From assembly GCA_934512135.1 (NCBI GenBank), contig CAKSWT010000001.1, positions 207,642 to 271,641 on the forward strand: DNA of 64,000 nt. Reading direction: 5' to 3'. This stretch comes from an uncultured Oscillospiraceae bacterium (GTDB taxonomy: Bacteria; Bacillota; Clostridia; Oscillospirales; Oscillospiraceae). Below are positions 40,353 to 49,947 of this stretch, piece after piece; within the stretch, counting starts at the first letter, position 1; every line of letters starts with the position of its first letter. The translations under genes and the position numbers were made by a program. Below the pieces are notes generated by a model that ran no database searches, was not told the DNA's origin, and was given only the letters and a program-made list of their open reading frames with translations.

Positions 40353-41729
40353 ATGAACAACACAAAGACACCGCTGGACCTCACCACCTGTAACATCACC
40401 GGCGGCTTATTGCGCTTTTCCCTGCCCTTCCTGGCCTCCAGCATTCTGCAAACCCTGTACAGCACAGTGGATACCATCATTGTGGGCCAGTTTGTGGGCT
40501 CCGCCGGATTGGCCGCGGTCAACAACGTCTCCTATATCTGCAACGCCGCCAGCAACATCGGCCTAGGCGCCAGTGCCGGAGCCGCCGTGCTCATTGCCCA
40601 ATACTGCGGCGCCAAAAATGACGAGGGCGTCCACCGCACCGTAGGCACCGCCCTGACCATCAGCGGCATCATGGCTGTGATTATGTCCGTTATTGTCTGC
40701 TGCTTTTTGTCCCCTATTTTGACGCTGGTTAATATTCCGGCGGAAGCCCGGCATGAGGCCTACTATTACCTGCTGATTCGCGCCACCTGTTTCCCTGTCT
40801 CCTTCTTCTACTCCTGTATTACCTCCTTTCTCCGAGGCATGGGCGACTCCAAACGGCCGCTGTACTTCTCCGCCGTGGCCTCCGTGGCCAATGTATTTTT
40901 GGACCTGCTCTTTGTGGCGGTGCTCCCCTGGGGCGCCGGCGGCGCTGCTCTGGCCACGGAGATTTCCGAGGTTTTTGCACTGATTTGGGCCTTTTTGTAC
41001 CTGAAAAAACATCAGCCCGGGATGCTGTCTCTAAATCCTCAGCAGTATAAAATTCACGGCCCCACGGCAAAGCTGGTGCTGAAGGTGGGGATCCCCTCCT
41101 CCTTTCAGTATCTGTTTATCGACCTGTCCTTTGTCTTTGTGAACTCCATCATCAACAGCTACGGCGTCATCGCCGCCTCTGCCGTCGCCGTGGGCAGCAA
41201 GGTGGTAAACCTCAGCCAGACGGGCATCTCCGCCCTGTCCACCGGAGTTGGCACCATGGCCGGCCAAAACATTGGTGCCGGGAAGCCGGATCGGGCCGGA
41301 AAAACCATTCAAGTGGGCGTCCGCTGCGCCCTGGTGGTGGCAGTGGTCATGTTCCTCATCATACAGGCCATTCCCGGTCCCCTGGTCAAGCTCTTCAACC
41401 GGGATCCCGCCGCCCTGTCGGAGTCCATCCGTTGTCTGCGGTACCTGTCCCTGATGGCCTTCCCCTCCGCCTTCTTCTTCATCTATATTGCCATTGCCAC
41501 TGCCGTAGGCTTCACCACCTTCTCCATGTTCTGTCATGTCCTTGACGGCGTAGTGGTCCGAGTGGCCCTGAGCCTGCTGCTGACAAAGGTATTCGGCATG
41601 GAGCTGGTGGGGGTCTACCTGGGCATGGGCCTGGCCCCCAGCCTTTCTGCCGTCATCGCCGGCATTTACTTCTACAGCGGCAAATGGCGCACCAGAAAGC
41701 TCTTAGAATCCAAGGAACTCACACAATGA
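40353..41729 (+). CDS. MATE family efflux transporter
   Basis: The 458-residue protein has about twelve membrane helices in two repeated halves. Typical MATE segments include LRFSLPFLASSILQTLYSTV, FVGSAGLAAVNN, FLRGMGDSKRP and the second-half GTMAGQNIGAGKPDRA. Such pumps export drugs, flavins or metabolites in exchange for Na+ or H+. ATG 40353 has AGGAG at 8 bases. It is a one-gene unit with a strong promoter, a leader hairpin and a terminator. Substrate unknown. Confidence 0.94.
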   Translation: MNNTKTPLDLTTCNITGGLLRFSLPFLASSILQTLYSTVDTIIVGQFVGSAGLAAVNNVSYICNAASNIGLGASAGAAVLIAQYCGAKNDEGVHRTVGTALTISGIMAVIMSVIVCCFLSPILTLVNIPAEARHEAYYYLLIRATCFPVSFFYSCITSFLRGMGDSKRPLYFSAVASVANVFLDLLFVAVLPWGAGGAALATEISEVFALIWAFLYLKKHQPGMLSLNPQQYKIHGPTAKLVLKVGIPSSFQYLFIDLSFVFVNSIINSYGVIAASAVAVGSKVVNLSQTGISALSTGVGTMAGQNIGAGKPDRAGKTIQVGVRCALVVAVVMFLIIQAIPGPLVKLFNRDPAALSESIRCLRYLSLMAFPSAFFFIYIAIATAVGFTTFSMFCHVLDGVVVRVALSLLLTKVFGMELVGVYLGMGLAPSLSAVIAGIYFYSGKWRTRKLLESKELTQ

Positions 41730-41736
41730 CCCATCC

Positions 41737-41770
41737 GGGTGCCCGATGATAACATGGGGCACCCTTTTTT
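41737..41770 (+). terminator. Terminator after the MATE gene
   Basis: Perfect 8-bp stem GGGTGCCC/GGGCACCC (41737-41744 with 41757-41764) followed by T6. Confidence 0.9.
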
Positions 41771-41790
41771 GTGGTTTTTCGTTTTTAGGG

Positions 41791-41818
41791 TTGACAAATT
41801 CATGGAATGTGATATAAT
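41791..41818 (+). promoter_or_regulatory. Promoter of tRNA-Thr
   Basis: Perfect TTGACA (41791-41796), 16 bases and perfect TATAAT (41813-41818), ending 15 bases before the tRNA. Confidence 0.9.
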
Positions 41819-41833
41819 AAGCAAGCTGTTTGT

Positions 41834-41908
<75 letters not shown>

Positions 41909-41909
<1 letters not shown>

Positions 41910-41946
41910 AATCTTCTCCGTATCAGTTTGGTGCGGAGATTTTTTG
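41909..41946 (+). terminator. Terminator after tRNA-Thr
   Basis: Stem AAATCT(T)CTCCG with CGGAGATTT (41909-41920 with 41934-41942), one bulged base, then a T-run. Confidence 0.75.
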
Positions 41947-42120
41947 TTTTATTCCGCATAACTGGCGACCTCATCCGCTATACCCGCCGGGACACGGGGG
42001 CCTGGTTCGAATCCGGCTCGCAATCGGTCTACGCCTGCGGGCGGGTTCTCTCTGCATCACGTTGGTGCAGCGGGAACCATATTGTAGGAATCCGGTTCCC
42101 GAAATTTCCTCATTTTTTCG
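41947..42120 (+). other. Gene-free spacer with tRNA-like debris
   Basis: Bases 41960-41976 are an exact reverse complement of tRNA-Thr 41872-41888 (variable region and half of the T-arm). Bases 42002-42018 (CTGGTTCGAATCCGG) look like a T-arm. A further AATCCGGTTC block is at 42089-42098. An 8-bp inverted repeat CGGGAACC/GGTTCCCG (42071-42078 with 42094-42101) followed by a T-rich stretch could be a terminator. I read this as the remains of one or more broken tRNA genes, or an insertion scar; no intact tRNA folds here. Confidence 0.55.
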
Positions 42121-42140
42121 TTTTCACGTTGGACTCTCCC

Positions 42141-43769
42141 TTACCGGAGCAAATAGGCATCCAGGCTTTCTTGCAGCAATTCCATACAGCGTTCTGCCCC
42201 TATATCCATCAGTTCCTGCTGCACCGCCGGAATATCGGACAACGGACGTTCCCCGACCATAAGCTCTATGGCTGCGGTTTGGGCGCAGGTGGCCAGATCA
42301 AACATTACCCCGCGAAGCTCCTCTTCCACCTCCGGAGTCATCTCCAATGACTCCGGCAACATATACAGGCTGTCCTTGTTTGCATTCCACGCATTGCTTG
42401 CGCAAAGGAATGCCTCCTCCAGCTGAAGCTGGATCCGCGCCTGGGAGATTACACCGCTGAGACTGGTGGAGGAATATCCATTGAGCAGGTCCGGCTGTTT
42501 CGTAACTGCATCCGTGTATACAGGCTTTCCCTGTTCCATCTGATACGTCACATCCTGCTGGCCATAATTTGTCAGCTGAATTCCTTCTTCTGAATACAGA
42601 TAATCCACAAATCTCACCGCCAGCTCGGGATTATCGCAGTCCGTGGAAATGGAAAATCCAGCACCATAAACTGTCTTTTCCCGTTCCGGCGCAATGTGGG
42701 ACACCTCGCCCCGGGACAAAACCGGGTCCTGCAGAAGGGCTATGTCAAAGCCCTCGATTTCAGAAAGTACCGTAACCGAGGCCAATTGACTGTTGCTCAA
42801 GAAGAAAATCGCACTTTCTCCGTTTGCCTGTTTCAGCAGATACTCGCTGGACCCCGTGTTGTTAAAGTCCAGAAAACGGTTTGACAGGAGGTTTTCCTGG
42901 TACCAGTGATTCATCAATGTAATAAACTGCGTGAAATTCTTCTCCAGCGGACCGTATTTCACCTGGCCGTCCACCTGGTAAAACCCTTGGTTGTCTCCAT
43001 CAAAGGCCAGAGAAATCCCCATGCCGGCGGAAAGATAGTCCCAACTATAGATCTCCGCCGGAGTCACCAGCAGTGGTGTATCCACGTCGCCTTGCATCTG
43101 CTTCAAGGCATTCTCCCAGTCCTCGTAGGTCTCGGGAAGGGAAAGCTGATACCGATCCAAAAGGTCCTGGCGGATCACCGGCCCATACTCGATCATCTGA
43201 TCGGGTGTGTCATAAAAGGTGAGAAAACGAAGGATATTTCCCTTGTCATCCACAGCCTGATGCATTTTCTCCTCATCGGCGGCAACAATCCTAACATAGT
43301 TCGGAGCGGCCTTCTGAATATACTCGTTTAACACAAGCAGGGGCGCATAGGTGTCGGGATCCGTCTGGTTCTCCAGCATAGTCTCGTCCACGCCCCAGAT
43401 CAGATCCGGGAAAGACTCTCCCCATAGACACGCCAGCAGGCTCCACTGGTACCCGTCTCCGGGAATCAGCTGATAGGTTACGGGAATTCCTGTTTCCTCC
43501 TGCACCATCTGCAAAACAGGAGCCCCGTCCGTCTGTAACGTCTCTTGGGGCATGAAAACTGTCAGCGCCTCGCCGGAATCATCGATCGGATAGGTAATGG
43601 ACGCAGGCTCGGCGGCAAACAACTGTGCAGACTGCGGCACTGTATCTTGGATCTGTGGTTCTGCCGGAGCGCTCTGTCTGACCTCCGTCTCACAGCCTGC
43701 CACCATCAGCAGGCCCAGTACCAGAAGAACCGCCAATCCCCATTTGTATGTCCTTCCGCTCATTTCCAT
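42141..43769 (-). CDS. Extracellular solute-binding lipoprotein, family 1-like (orphan copy 2)
   Basis: The 542-residue precursor has a signal with LLMVAGC and lipid Cys26. The binding domain shares blocks with the 35.4-37.2 kb gene: ESFPDLIWGVDE versus GDYPDLVNGMDF, QVKYGPLEKNF versus EVKYGPLEEGY, EEGIQLTNYG versus QDGVLLANYG, and a similar last helix. The two are diverged paralogues rather than recent copies. No transporter genes adjoin either. It may share a distant permease or act as the ligand-sensing part of a regulator. GGGGG lies 8 bases before ATG 43769. Confidence 0.87.
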   Translation of the reverse strand: MEMSGRTYKWGLAVLLVLGLLMVAGCETEVRQSAPAEPQIQDTVPQSAQLFAAEPASITYPIDDSGEALTVFMPQETLQTDGAPVLQMVQEETGIPVTYQLIPGDGYQWSLLACLWGESFPDLIWGVDETMLENQTDPDTYAPLLVLNEYIQKAAPNYVRIVAADEEKMHQAVDDKGNILRFLTFYDTPDQMIEYGPVIRQDLLDRYQLSLPETYEDWENALKQMQGDVDTPLLVTPAEIYSWDYLSAGMGISLAFDGDNQGFYQVDGQVKYGPLEKNFTQFITLMNHWYQENLLSNRFLDFNNTGSSEYLLKQANGESAIFFLSNSQLASVTVLSEIEGFDIALLQDPVLSRGEVSHIAPEREKTVYGAGFSISTDCDNPELAVRFVDYLYSEEGIQLTNYGQQDVTYQMEQGKPVYTDAVTKQPDLLNGYSSTSLSGVISQARIQLQLEEAFLCASNAWNANKDSLYMLPESLEMTPEVEEELRGVMFDLATCAQTAAIELMVGERPLSDIPAVQQELMDIGAERCMELLQESLDAYLLR

Positions 43770-43807
43770 GGCAATACCCCCATTTACCGGAATTTTTCCA
43801 CATGGCC

Positions 43808-43836
43808 ATAATACCAGGGAACTATCCCATTGTAAA
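43808..43836 (-). promoter_or_regulatory. Promoter of orphan solute-binding protein 2
   Basis: On the minus strand TTTACA (43831-43836), 17 bases, TATTAT (43808-43813). Confidence 0.7.
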
Positions 43837-43887
43837 GCCGGTTGGCGGACATTTCCATTCTCTATTTTTGAAGGTGAGGTTCCCTGT

Positions 43888-44148
43888 ATGAAGTTTTTGA
43901 TCGCTTATCTGGTTCTGATAAACCTGGTCGGCCTGATCTCCATGTTCTCGGACAAGCGCCGGGCCATAGATCACCGCTGGCGCATCTCCCAACGCGCTTT
44001 ATTTCTGATTGCCTTGGCCGGCGGCAGCCTGGGCTCCACCGCCGGAATGTGGCTGTTTCACCACAAGACCCGTCACTGGTATTTTGTGGTGGGTATGCCT
44101 GCCATCCTCGCCGTTCAGCTTTTCTTGCTGTATCGGCTTGTATGCTGA
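43888..44148 (+). CDS. DUF1294 small membrane protein
   Basis: The 86-residue protein has two or three membrane helices with the DUF1294 pattern: a first helix, then SDKRRAIDHRWRISQRALFLIALAGGSLG, which places basic residues and an Arg-Ile-Ser motif before the second helix, and HHKTRHWYF before the last helix (residues given here in pieces: DKRRA, WRISQ, GGSLGS, HKTRH). Function is unknown in the family. ATG 43888 has GAGGT upstream. It stands alone, divergent from the lipoprotein gene. Confidence 0.88.
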   Translation: MKFLIAYLVLINLVGLISMFSDKRRAIDHRWRISQRALFLIALAGGSLGSTAGMWLFHHKTRHWYFVVGMPAILAVQLFLLYRLVC

Positions 44149-44163
44149 CCTGCCTCGGGTAGG

Positions 44164-44210
44164 GAAAGGCTCCGCTGATTTTTGGAAAATCAGCGGAGCC
44201 TTTCTATTTT
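44164..44210. terminator. Long perfect hairpin between convergent genes
   Basis: A perfect 19-bp stem (44164-44182 with 44186-44204) with a 3-base loop. It separates the convergent DUF1294 and gntR genes. A TATTTT tail follows on the plus side. Confidence 0.85.
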
Positions 44211-44238
44211 CATCGCGGCCAGACATGCCCCGGCCACA

Positions 44239-44964
44239 TCAGCTCACAATAAACTCGAAATTTTCTCCATAACCAATCTGATAGCTGGAATGAACCGGCT
44301 GTCCGCCGGGCTGGATTACACAGCCCTTCATTTCCAGCTGTGGGGCGCTTTTGGGCACCTGTAGGATTTTTGCGATTTTCGCATCTGCCCGCACAATGCT
44401 CAGCCGCATGGATGTGCGCCGAAGGGTCAGCCCCTTCTCCTCTCGAAGATACCGATAGAGGGATGTATGCTCCAGGTCCAGGGACAGCAGATAGGCGTAC
44501 TCTATGGGGAAATAGTTGTCCTCCAGCACCAGCGGCCTGCCGCCTGCGTAGCGGAGCCGGCAAATCCGAACCGCCAACGCTCCGTCCTTCAGCCGCAGAA
44601 GCTCCCGTACCTCCTGACTTTCCGGGGCGGCAATCTCCGCTCTGAGGATCTTCGCACTGGCCGTCAGCCCGTTGGTCTGGCACATTTCCGTAAAGCTCAT
44701 GGGGCAATCCAGATGGCGGGAAAGCTTCGGCGTGCAGATAAAGGTGCCCTTCCCCTGTTTTTTCTCCACCAGGTGCTGTTCTACCATTTCATTGACTGCC
44801 CGGCGGATCGTGCTTCGGCTTACCTGATACTGTTCACACAACTCATCCTCTGTGGGGAGGCGTCCCGTCTCCCCATACGCGCCCTTCTCAATGTCGTTTC
44901 GCAGACGTTCCACGATTTGCGAATAAAGCGGAACAATGCTGTCATAGTTCAGATGATTCTGCAC
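44239..44964 (-). CDS. GntR/HutC-family transcriptional regulator (FrlR-like)
   Basis: The 241-residue protein has an N-terminal winged helix (about 8-75, with LPTEDELCEQYQVSRSTIRR) and a UTRA ligand-binding domain (about 95-235). UTRA domains commonly bind a phosphorylated sugar or amino-sugar that releases the repressor. It sits at the end of the Amadori-type operon but has its own promoter, so it is the obvious candidate to control that operon. The start is GTG 44964 with GAGG 7 bases upstream. Its operator is not identified; the AT-rich leader of dppB is the place to look. Confidence 0.92.
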   Translation of the reverse strand: MQNHLNYDSIVPLYSQIVERLRNDIEKGAYGETGRLPTEDELCEQYQVSRSTIRRAVNEMVEQHLVEKKQGKGTFICTPKLSRHLDCPMSFTEMCQTNGLTASAKILRAEIAAPESQEVRELLRLKDGALAVRICRLRYAGGRPLVLEDNYFPIEYAYLLSLDLEHTSLYRYLREEKGLTLRRTSMRLSIVRADAKIAKILQVPKSAPQLEMKGCVIQPGGQPVHSSYQIGYGENFEFIVS

Positions 44965-45009
44965 GCAAGCGCCTCGCTTTCTCTTGTCAAATAAATGCTT
45001 CTTATGGAT

Positions 45010-45038
45010 ATTATATCAAAGAAACCATTAAAGAGCAA
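45010..45038 (-). promoter_or_regulatory. Promoter of gntR
   Basis: On the minus strand TTGCTC (45033-45038), 17 bases, perfect TATAAT (45010-45015), in the 104-base gap between the SIS gene and gntR. Confidence 0.8.
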
Positions 45039-45068
45039 GGGAAGTTCCTGTTTCCATCTCAGCCGGGA

Positions 45069-46067
45069 TCAATAGTCGAACTTCCACATGTATCTGCGGT
45101 AGCTCATGGGATGCATCCGCACATCTCCCATGGCCGCAATAAACTGCTTGGAGATGGGATGCAGCAGCAGCGCATTGAAATACTCTGCCACATGGCCGTT
45201 CATCCGGCCCAGCCCCAGCTTTTCTGCGTCAATGATCCAGTGGTGGCCGGCAAACTTCCGGAGGAACCGCTCCGCACGCTCGTCCAGGGGGCGGGTCCGT
45301 CCCACGCTTTTAAACAGCACAATGGCCAGGTCCTTGTCACAGGTCTCAAAGGCCCCGTGGAAATACTCTCCCGAATGGACGGGCACACAGTGAACCGTCT
45401 GCATCTCCTGGAAGAAGCAGAACGCATCCGAATAGGAAACCTCCCAGGCTGCGCCGCTGCTGAGGACATTGAAGATCTTGTCGTTCTGGTAGGTCAGGGC
45501 AAACAGGGCCGCATCCTCCTTCACGCTTTCGTGGGCCTTGCCGTAGATCTCCGGCAGCATTTCAAAGGCCTCCATGGCTGCCTGATAATATGCATAGCCA
45601 TCATACTGCTTCAGCAGCCAGAAGGCGATCTTCAGCGCCGTGCCCTGGCTGTTGCAGTGGACCAGAGACGGATCCTCATACCACTCATCCCCGTGATAAT
45701 AGGTGATATAAAACTCTGCGGTCTGGGCCGTCAGGGAATCCGCATAGCCAGAGAGTCCAATGGTTACTGCCCCGCGGGCTCTGGCCACCTTAATGGCCTC
45801 TACGGTCTCTGCCGTAGCCTTGGTAGAGGTGCCGATCACCAGGGTGTTTTTGTCCACGCTTTTGGGCGTAGCATTGACAAACTCACTGCTGTTATATCCC
45901 TGGACCCGAATGGATCCCTCCTGATTCAGCAGATACCGTGCCGGATAGGAGGAGCTGAAGGAGCCGCCGCATGCCACAAAAATAATCTGCTTCAGCCCGC
46001 CGTTGGCATCCAGTCGTGCCTTGGCCTGTTCCATAACAGCTTCCACCTGCTGCATTCCTTTAATCAT
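45069..46067 (-). CDS. SIS-domain sugar isomerase/deglycase (FrlB-like fructosamine-6-phosphate deglycase)
   Basis: The 332-residue protein has two SIS domains. The first opens with IIFVACGGSFSSS; the second holds VHSGEYFHGAFE, the position of the catalytic Glu and His in FrlB/FraB enzymes. FrlB splits fructoselysine-6-phosphate into glucose-6-phosphate and lysine. Its neighbour kinase resembles FrlD, so the pair fits the known kinase-deglycase pathway for Amadori compounds. The start overlaps the hydantoinase B stop by 4 bases. GlmS-like or AgaS-like isomerases are the main alternative. The amine released is not known. Confidence 0.82.
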   Translation of the reverse strand: MIKGMQQVEAVMEQAKARLDANGGLKQIIFVACGGSFSSSYPARYLLNQEGSIRVQGYNSSEFVNATPKSVDKNTLVIGTSTKATAETVEAIKVARARGAVTIGLSGYADSLTAQTAEFYITYYHGDEWYEDPSLVHCNSQGTALKIAFWLLKQYDGYAYYQAAMEAFEMLPEIYGKAHESVKEDAALFALTYQNDKIFNVLSSGAAWEVSYSDAFCFFQEMQTVHCVPVHSGEYFHGAFETCDKDLAIVLFKSVGRTRPLDERAERFLRKFAGHHWIIDAEKLGLGRMNGHVAEYFNALLLHPISKQFIAAMGDVRMHPMSYRRYMWKFDY

Positions 46068-47821
46068 TTCTTTCCTCTCCTTGTCCGCAGGTCCTGGGTG
46101 GCCTGCTGGTCAATAATATAGTTAACGCCGTCCATACGAATCACCACGCCGTAGGCATGCTCCGCCGCCTGAACGCTGACCTTTTGCTCCACAACATCCC
46201 GAAGCACCGCCTCCGGCGCCCGGGTCAGCGGGTCCCCGTAGCCACCGGCGCCGGGGGTCACCACGCGGATAACATCGCCCTTCTGCAGGGGCAGACTGGT
46301 GGTCTTGTGGCCCATCCGGCTTACGCTGCCGTCCTGAGCCCGAACCAGATAAAATGCGCCGCTGCCGCCTTCCTGTCCTCCCGCCAGTCCCCAGGGATGG
46401 AACTTATGCCGGTCCCCCAGGCCTGTATAGAGCACATTGTCCTGCAGCACCTCAAGCTCCCGCTCAATGCCCAGGCCGCCCCGCCGGGCTCCTGCTCCGC
46501 CGGTGTCCTCCTTGAGCTCATACTTTCGCGCCAGGATCTTGGTGAATTCCATTTCCGTGGCCTCGATGGGCATATTGGAGGTATTGGTCATGTTCACCTG
46601 GACGCCGGACAGGCCATCCAGGCTCCGGGAGGCTCCGCCGCCGCCGGCGATGACCTCGTGGAAAATAAACACGCTGTCCGTACCAATGGCGCCGTCTCCC
46701 GCCAGGATCGTTGTGGTGCAGGCGCCGTTTCCTGCGGTCACCACAGTATCCGGGAAGATTGGGGCCAGGGCGCCGAATATGGCATCCGGAATGCGCTGCT
46801 GGCAGTCGATCTGAGCGCCGATGGGGCTGGGCTCGGTGGGATTGACAATGCATCCCTTGGGCGCAATGATCTTCACCGCCCGGTTAATGCCCTCATTGGC
46901 GGGAATATCGTCTCCCATCAGTGCTTTGACGGAGAAGAACACCGCCGCCTTTGTGCAGGGATAGGGTACATTGATGGGGGCTTTGATCTGGGAGGCGGTC
47001 CCGGTAAAGTCAAAGGTCAGGTCCTCCCCAGACACGGTGACCTTCACACAGATGGGCAGGGGATCCGGATATTTGTCGCCGCAGCCGTCCACATAGTCCG
47101 TATAGCTGTATTCCCCGTCCGGCAGCTCCTTGACCACCGCACGAACCCGGCGCTCCGAATAGGCCACCAGCTCCTCCATGCAGTCGATCAGCGTGTCCTG
47201 GTACCGGTCATAGGCCTCCTGCAGCCGCTCCACACCAATGAGATTGGCAGACATCTGGGCCGTCAGGTCCCCTTCCCGTTCCTGCGGCACCCGGGTATTG
47301 TCCAGCAGCAAATCCAGCACACTGGGAATCACCTTTCCCTCCTGCCGGATCCGGATCACAGGAATCCGAATTCCCTCCTGGAACAGGCTGTCTGCGTCTC
47401 CGGAGGTGGAGCCGGGCACCTTGCCGCCAATGTCAGAATGATGGGCAATGTTCGCAATCCAGCCAATGAGCTTTTCCCCGGAAAACGCCGGGGCTGCGAT
47501 GACAATGTCCGGCAGATGGTTGCCGCCGCCATGATAGGGATCGTTGGCAATAAACATATCCCCGGGACGGATGGAGTCCTTTCCAAACTTTTCATAGATA
47601 TTGGGAACCACACTGAGCATGGAGCCCAAGAGGGCAGCCAGGCTCTCCACCTGGGCCACACTGTTTCCCTGGGGATCAATGACGGCTGTGCAGACATCCC
47701 GTCTCTCCTTCATATTGGTAGAGTAGGCGCTGCGCACAATGATGCCATAGGTTTCCTCTGCAATGGACATCAGCAGATTGCGCACCACCTCTACGGTTAC
47801 GGTATCGACCTTTGCTCCCAT
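46064..47821 (-). CDS. hyuB: Hydantoinase B / 5-oxoprolinase family subunit
   Basis: The 585-residue protein is a HyuB-family subunit: DPQGNSVAQVESLAALLG, MFIANDPYHGGGNHLPD, the Gly-rich IAGGGGASRSLDG segment and GVVIRMDGVNYIID near the C-terminus. With HyuA it forms an ATP-dependent amide-ring hydrolase; known substrates of the family include N-methylhydantoin, 5-oxoproline and, in related enzymes, acetophenone carboxylation. It starts one base after the hyuA stop. Its place between a deglycase and a fructosamine-type kinase suggests a ring-opened glycation product or a pyroglutamyl compound as substrate; that is inference. Confidence 0.92.
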   Translation of the reverse strand: MGAKVDTVTVEVVRNLLMSIAEETYGIIVRSAYSTNMKERRDVCTAVIDPQGNSVAQVESLAALLGSMLSVVPNIYEKFGKDSIRPGDMFIANDPYHGGGNHLPDIVIAAPAFSGEKLIGWIANIAHHSDIGGKVPGSTSGDADSLFQEGIRIPVIRIRQEGKVIPSVLDLLLDNTRVPQEREGDLTAQMSANLIGVERLQEAYDRYQDTLIDCMEELVAYSERRVRAVVKELPDGEYSYTDYVDGCGDKYPDPLPICVKVTVSGEDLTFDFTGTASQIKAPINVPYPCTKAAVFFSVKALMGDDIPANEGINRAVKIIAPKGCIVNPTEPSPIGAQIDCQQRIPDAIFGALAPIFPDTVVTAGNGACTTTILAGDGAIGTDSVFIFHEVIAGGGGASRSLDGLSGVQVNMTNTSNMPIEATEMEFTKILARKYELKEDTGGAGARRGGLGIERELEVLQDNVLYTGLGDRHKFHPWGLAGGQEGGSGAFYLVRAQDGSVSRMGHKTTSLPLQKGDVIRVVTPGAGGYGDPLTRAPEAVLRDVVEQKVSVQAAEHAYGVVIRMDGVNYIIDQQATQDLRTRRGKK

Positions 47822-47822
47822 G

Positions 47823-49886
47823 TCACTTCACCTCCTTGTGGTGGACAATCAGATTATGATACCCATCCACATAAATGGTCCAATCCTCCGGCACCACAAT
47901 GGTGGTGTCCATCTGCTCCAGAATGCAGGGACCGGGCACCTGCTGTCCGGGCACCAGTGCCTCCCGAAGATAGATGGGCGTCTCCACTCGATGCTGCGCT
48001 CCCTGGAACAGCACACTGCGATGGGCTATGGGCTGGGGCAGCGGCGCCTCCGGCTGCAAGGGCTCCGGCTGCAGGTCCGGCTTGTCGATGATGCCGATGG
48101 CACAGACCCGGTAGGAAACGCACTGCACCAGCGCCTCGGGCTTACTGTAGCCATAGCTGCGCTTGTGCTCCCTGTGGAAGTCCTCCAGCACCTGCTCCAG
48201 CAGCTCCTCCGTAAGCACACCGGCGGGCACCGGGATGCTGATCTCGAAGTTCTGACGGTGGTACCGCATATCAATGGCATACTCAAACTGCCGCCGATCC
48301 TGAGGCACTCCCTCCTTGTCCAAGAGCTCCATTCCCTGCTGGGTCATGCTGTCAAACAGTCTGTTGATCTCCTCCAGGCTCTCCCGGACCCCGTCCAGCA
48401 CACAGGTGCGGGACAGGTCAAACTTTGTGTCAGCCAGCAGCAAGCCCAGAGAGCACAGGGTACCGGGATGGGGAGGAATGATGACCTCCTCCATGCCCAG
48501 CTCCCGGGCCACCTCGCAGGCATGGAGGGGACCGGCGCCGCCGAAGGCCATCAGGGAAAACTCCCGGACGTCATAGCCTTTTTCCACCGACACACTGCGG
48601 ACGGCGCGGACCATGTTGGAATTCACCACGGTGATGATTCCGTTGGCCGCCTGTTCCGGATCCAGCCCCGACGGATCGCAGATCTGGGTCTGAATTGCGT
48701 TCTTAGCCAGCTCGATGTCCACATCCATCCGGCCGCCCAGGATCTTCTCCTGGTTCAGTTTGCCCAAAACAATATTGGCATCCGTCACACAGGGCTCTGT
48801 GCCGCCCCGCATATAGCAGGCAGGTCCCGGCGTAGCTCCGGCGCTCTTGGGCCCCACCTTCAGGGCGCCACCCTCGTCAATCCGCGCAATGGATCCGCCG
48901 CCGGCGCCGATGGTGATAATATTGATCATGGGAATCCGTGCGGGATAGCCCTCCACCAGCCGTTCATTGGACACCTGGGGGGTATAGTTTTCAATCAGGG
49001 AAATATCCGCGCTGGTGCCTCCCATATCAAAGGTGATGACCTTGTCCGCCTGGCACTGCCGTCCGATATGGGCCGCCGCAATTACCCCTGCAGAGGGACC
49101 GGACAGCGCCGTCTTAATGGGGCAGTCTATGGTCTCCTTGATGGAGATAATGGAGCCGTTGGACTGGGTCACATAGGGCTCCACGCCGATTCCCAAATCC
49201 GCAATGGACTGGCGGAAGTTGTTGACATACTGCTTCATCACCGGGCCCAGATAGCTGTTCATCACCGTAGTACTCATGCGACTGTACTCCCGGAATTCCG
49301 GGGCCAGCTTGCTGGACACCGTCACATAGGCCTCGGGAAACTCCTGGTGGATAATCTCCTCAATCCGGTTCTCATGGACAGGATTGATAAAGGAGAACAA
49401 GGTGCACACCGCAATGGCGGTGACCCCCTGGGCCTTCAGCTCCCGCACCACCTGCCGGGTCTCCTCCTCATCCAGCGGCGTCTCAATGCTGCCGTCATAG
49501 CGGATGCGCTCCGTAACCGTGCGGTTGAGCCCAGAGGGAACCAGCGGATAGGGCTTCTGCGCCTGAAGATTGTACAGAGAGGGGCGGCGCTGGGTGCCGA
49601 TCTCCATCAGGTCCTTGAAGCCCTTGGTGGTGATTAAGCCCAGGCGGCAGCCCTTTTTCTCAATCAGCGCATTGGTTCCCACTGTGGTACCGTGGGCCAG
49701 ATAGCTGACCTCCTCCGGTCCTCCATGTTTGATTTGCAGCACATCCGCCACGCCCTTAACAATGGCTTTGGAGGGATCTGCCGGTGTGGAGCTGTCCTTG
49801 TAGTGAAACAGTTCTCCGGTTTCCTGGTTGAACACAGAGAAATCTGTAAAGGTTCCGCCTACGTCCACACCAATCATGTATGCCAT
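47823..49886 (-). CDS. hyuA: Hydantoinase A / 5-oxoprolinase family subunit (ATP-binding)
   Basis: The 687-residue HyuA-family protein has an actin-like ATPase fold: the N-terminal MIGVDVGGTFTDF loop, HGTTVGTNALIEKKG, SGPSAGVIAA, TFDMGGTSADIS and GGGSIARID. It provides ATP-driven phosphorylation of the ring carbonyl for HyuB. The length is standard for the separate-subunit form, in contrast to fused eukaryotic oxoprolinase. The gene lies between the kinase and hyuB. Confidence 0.93.
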   Translation of the reverse strand: MAYMIGVDVGGTFTDFSVFNQETGELFHYKDSSTPADPSKAIVKGVADVLQIKHGGPEEVSYLAHGTTVGTNALIEKKGCRLGLITTKGFKDLMEIGTQRRPSLYNLQAQKPYPLVPSGLNRTVTERIRYDGSIETPLDEEETRQVVRELKAQGVTAIAVCTLFSFINPVHENRIEEIIHQEFPEAYVTVSSKLAPEFREYSRMSTTVMNSYLGPVMKQYVNNFRQSIADLGIGVEPYVTQSNGSIISIKETIDCPIKTALSGPSAGVIAAAHIGRQCQADKVITFDMGGTSADISLIENYTPQVSNERLVEGYPARIPMINIITIGAGGGSIARIDEGGALKVGPKSAGATPGPACYMRGGTEPCVTDANIVLGKLNQEKILGGRMDVDIELAKNAIQTQICDPSGLDPEQAANGIITVVNSNMVRAVRSVSVEKGYDVREFSLMAFGGAGPLHACEVARELGMEEVIIPPHPGTLCSLGLLLADTKFDLSRTCVLDGVRESLEEINRLFDSMTQQGMELLDKEGVPQDRRQFEYAIDMRYHRQNFEISIPVPAGVLTEELLEQVLEDFHREHKRSYGYSKPEALVQCVSYRVCAIGIIDKPDLQPEPLQPEAPLPQPIAHRSVLFQGAQHRVETPIYLREALVPGQQVPGPCILEQMDTTIVVPEDWTIYVDGYHNLIVHHKEVK

Positions 49887-49947
49887 ATGATTTTCACCTC
49901 ATTATGTTCCGGCGCATGCCCCATGCGCCATATGATACCGTTTTCCG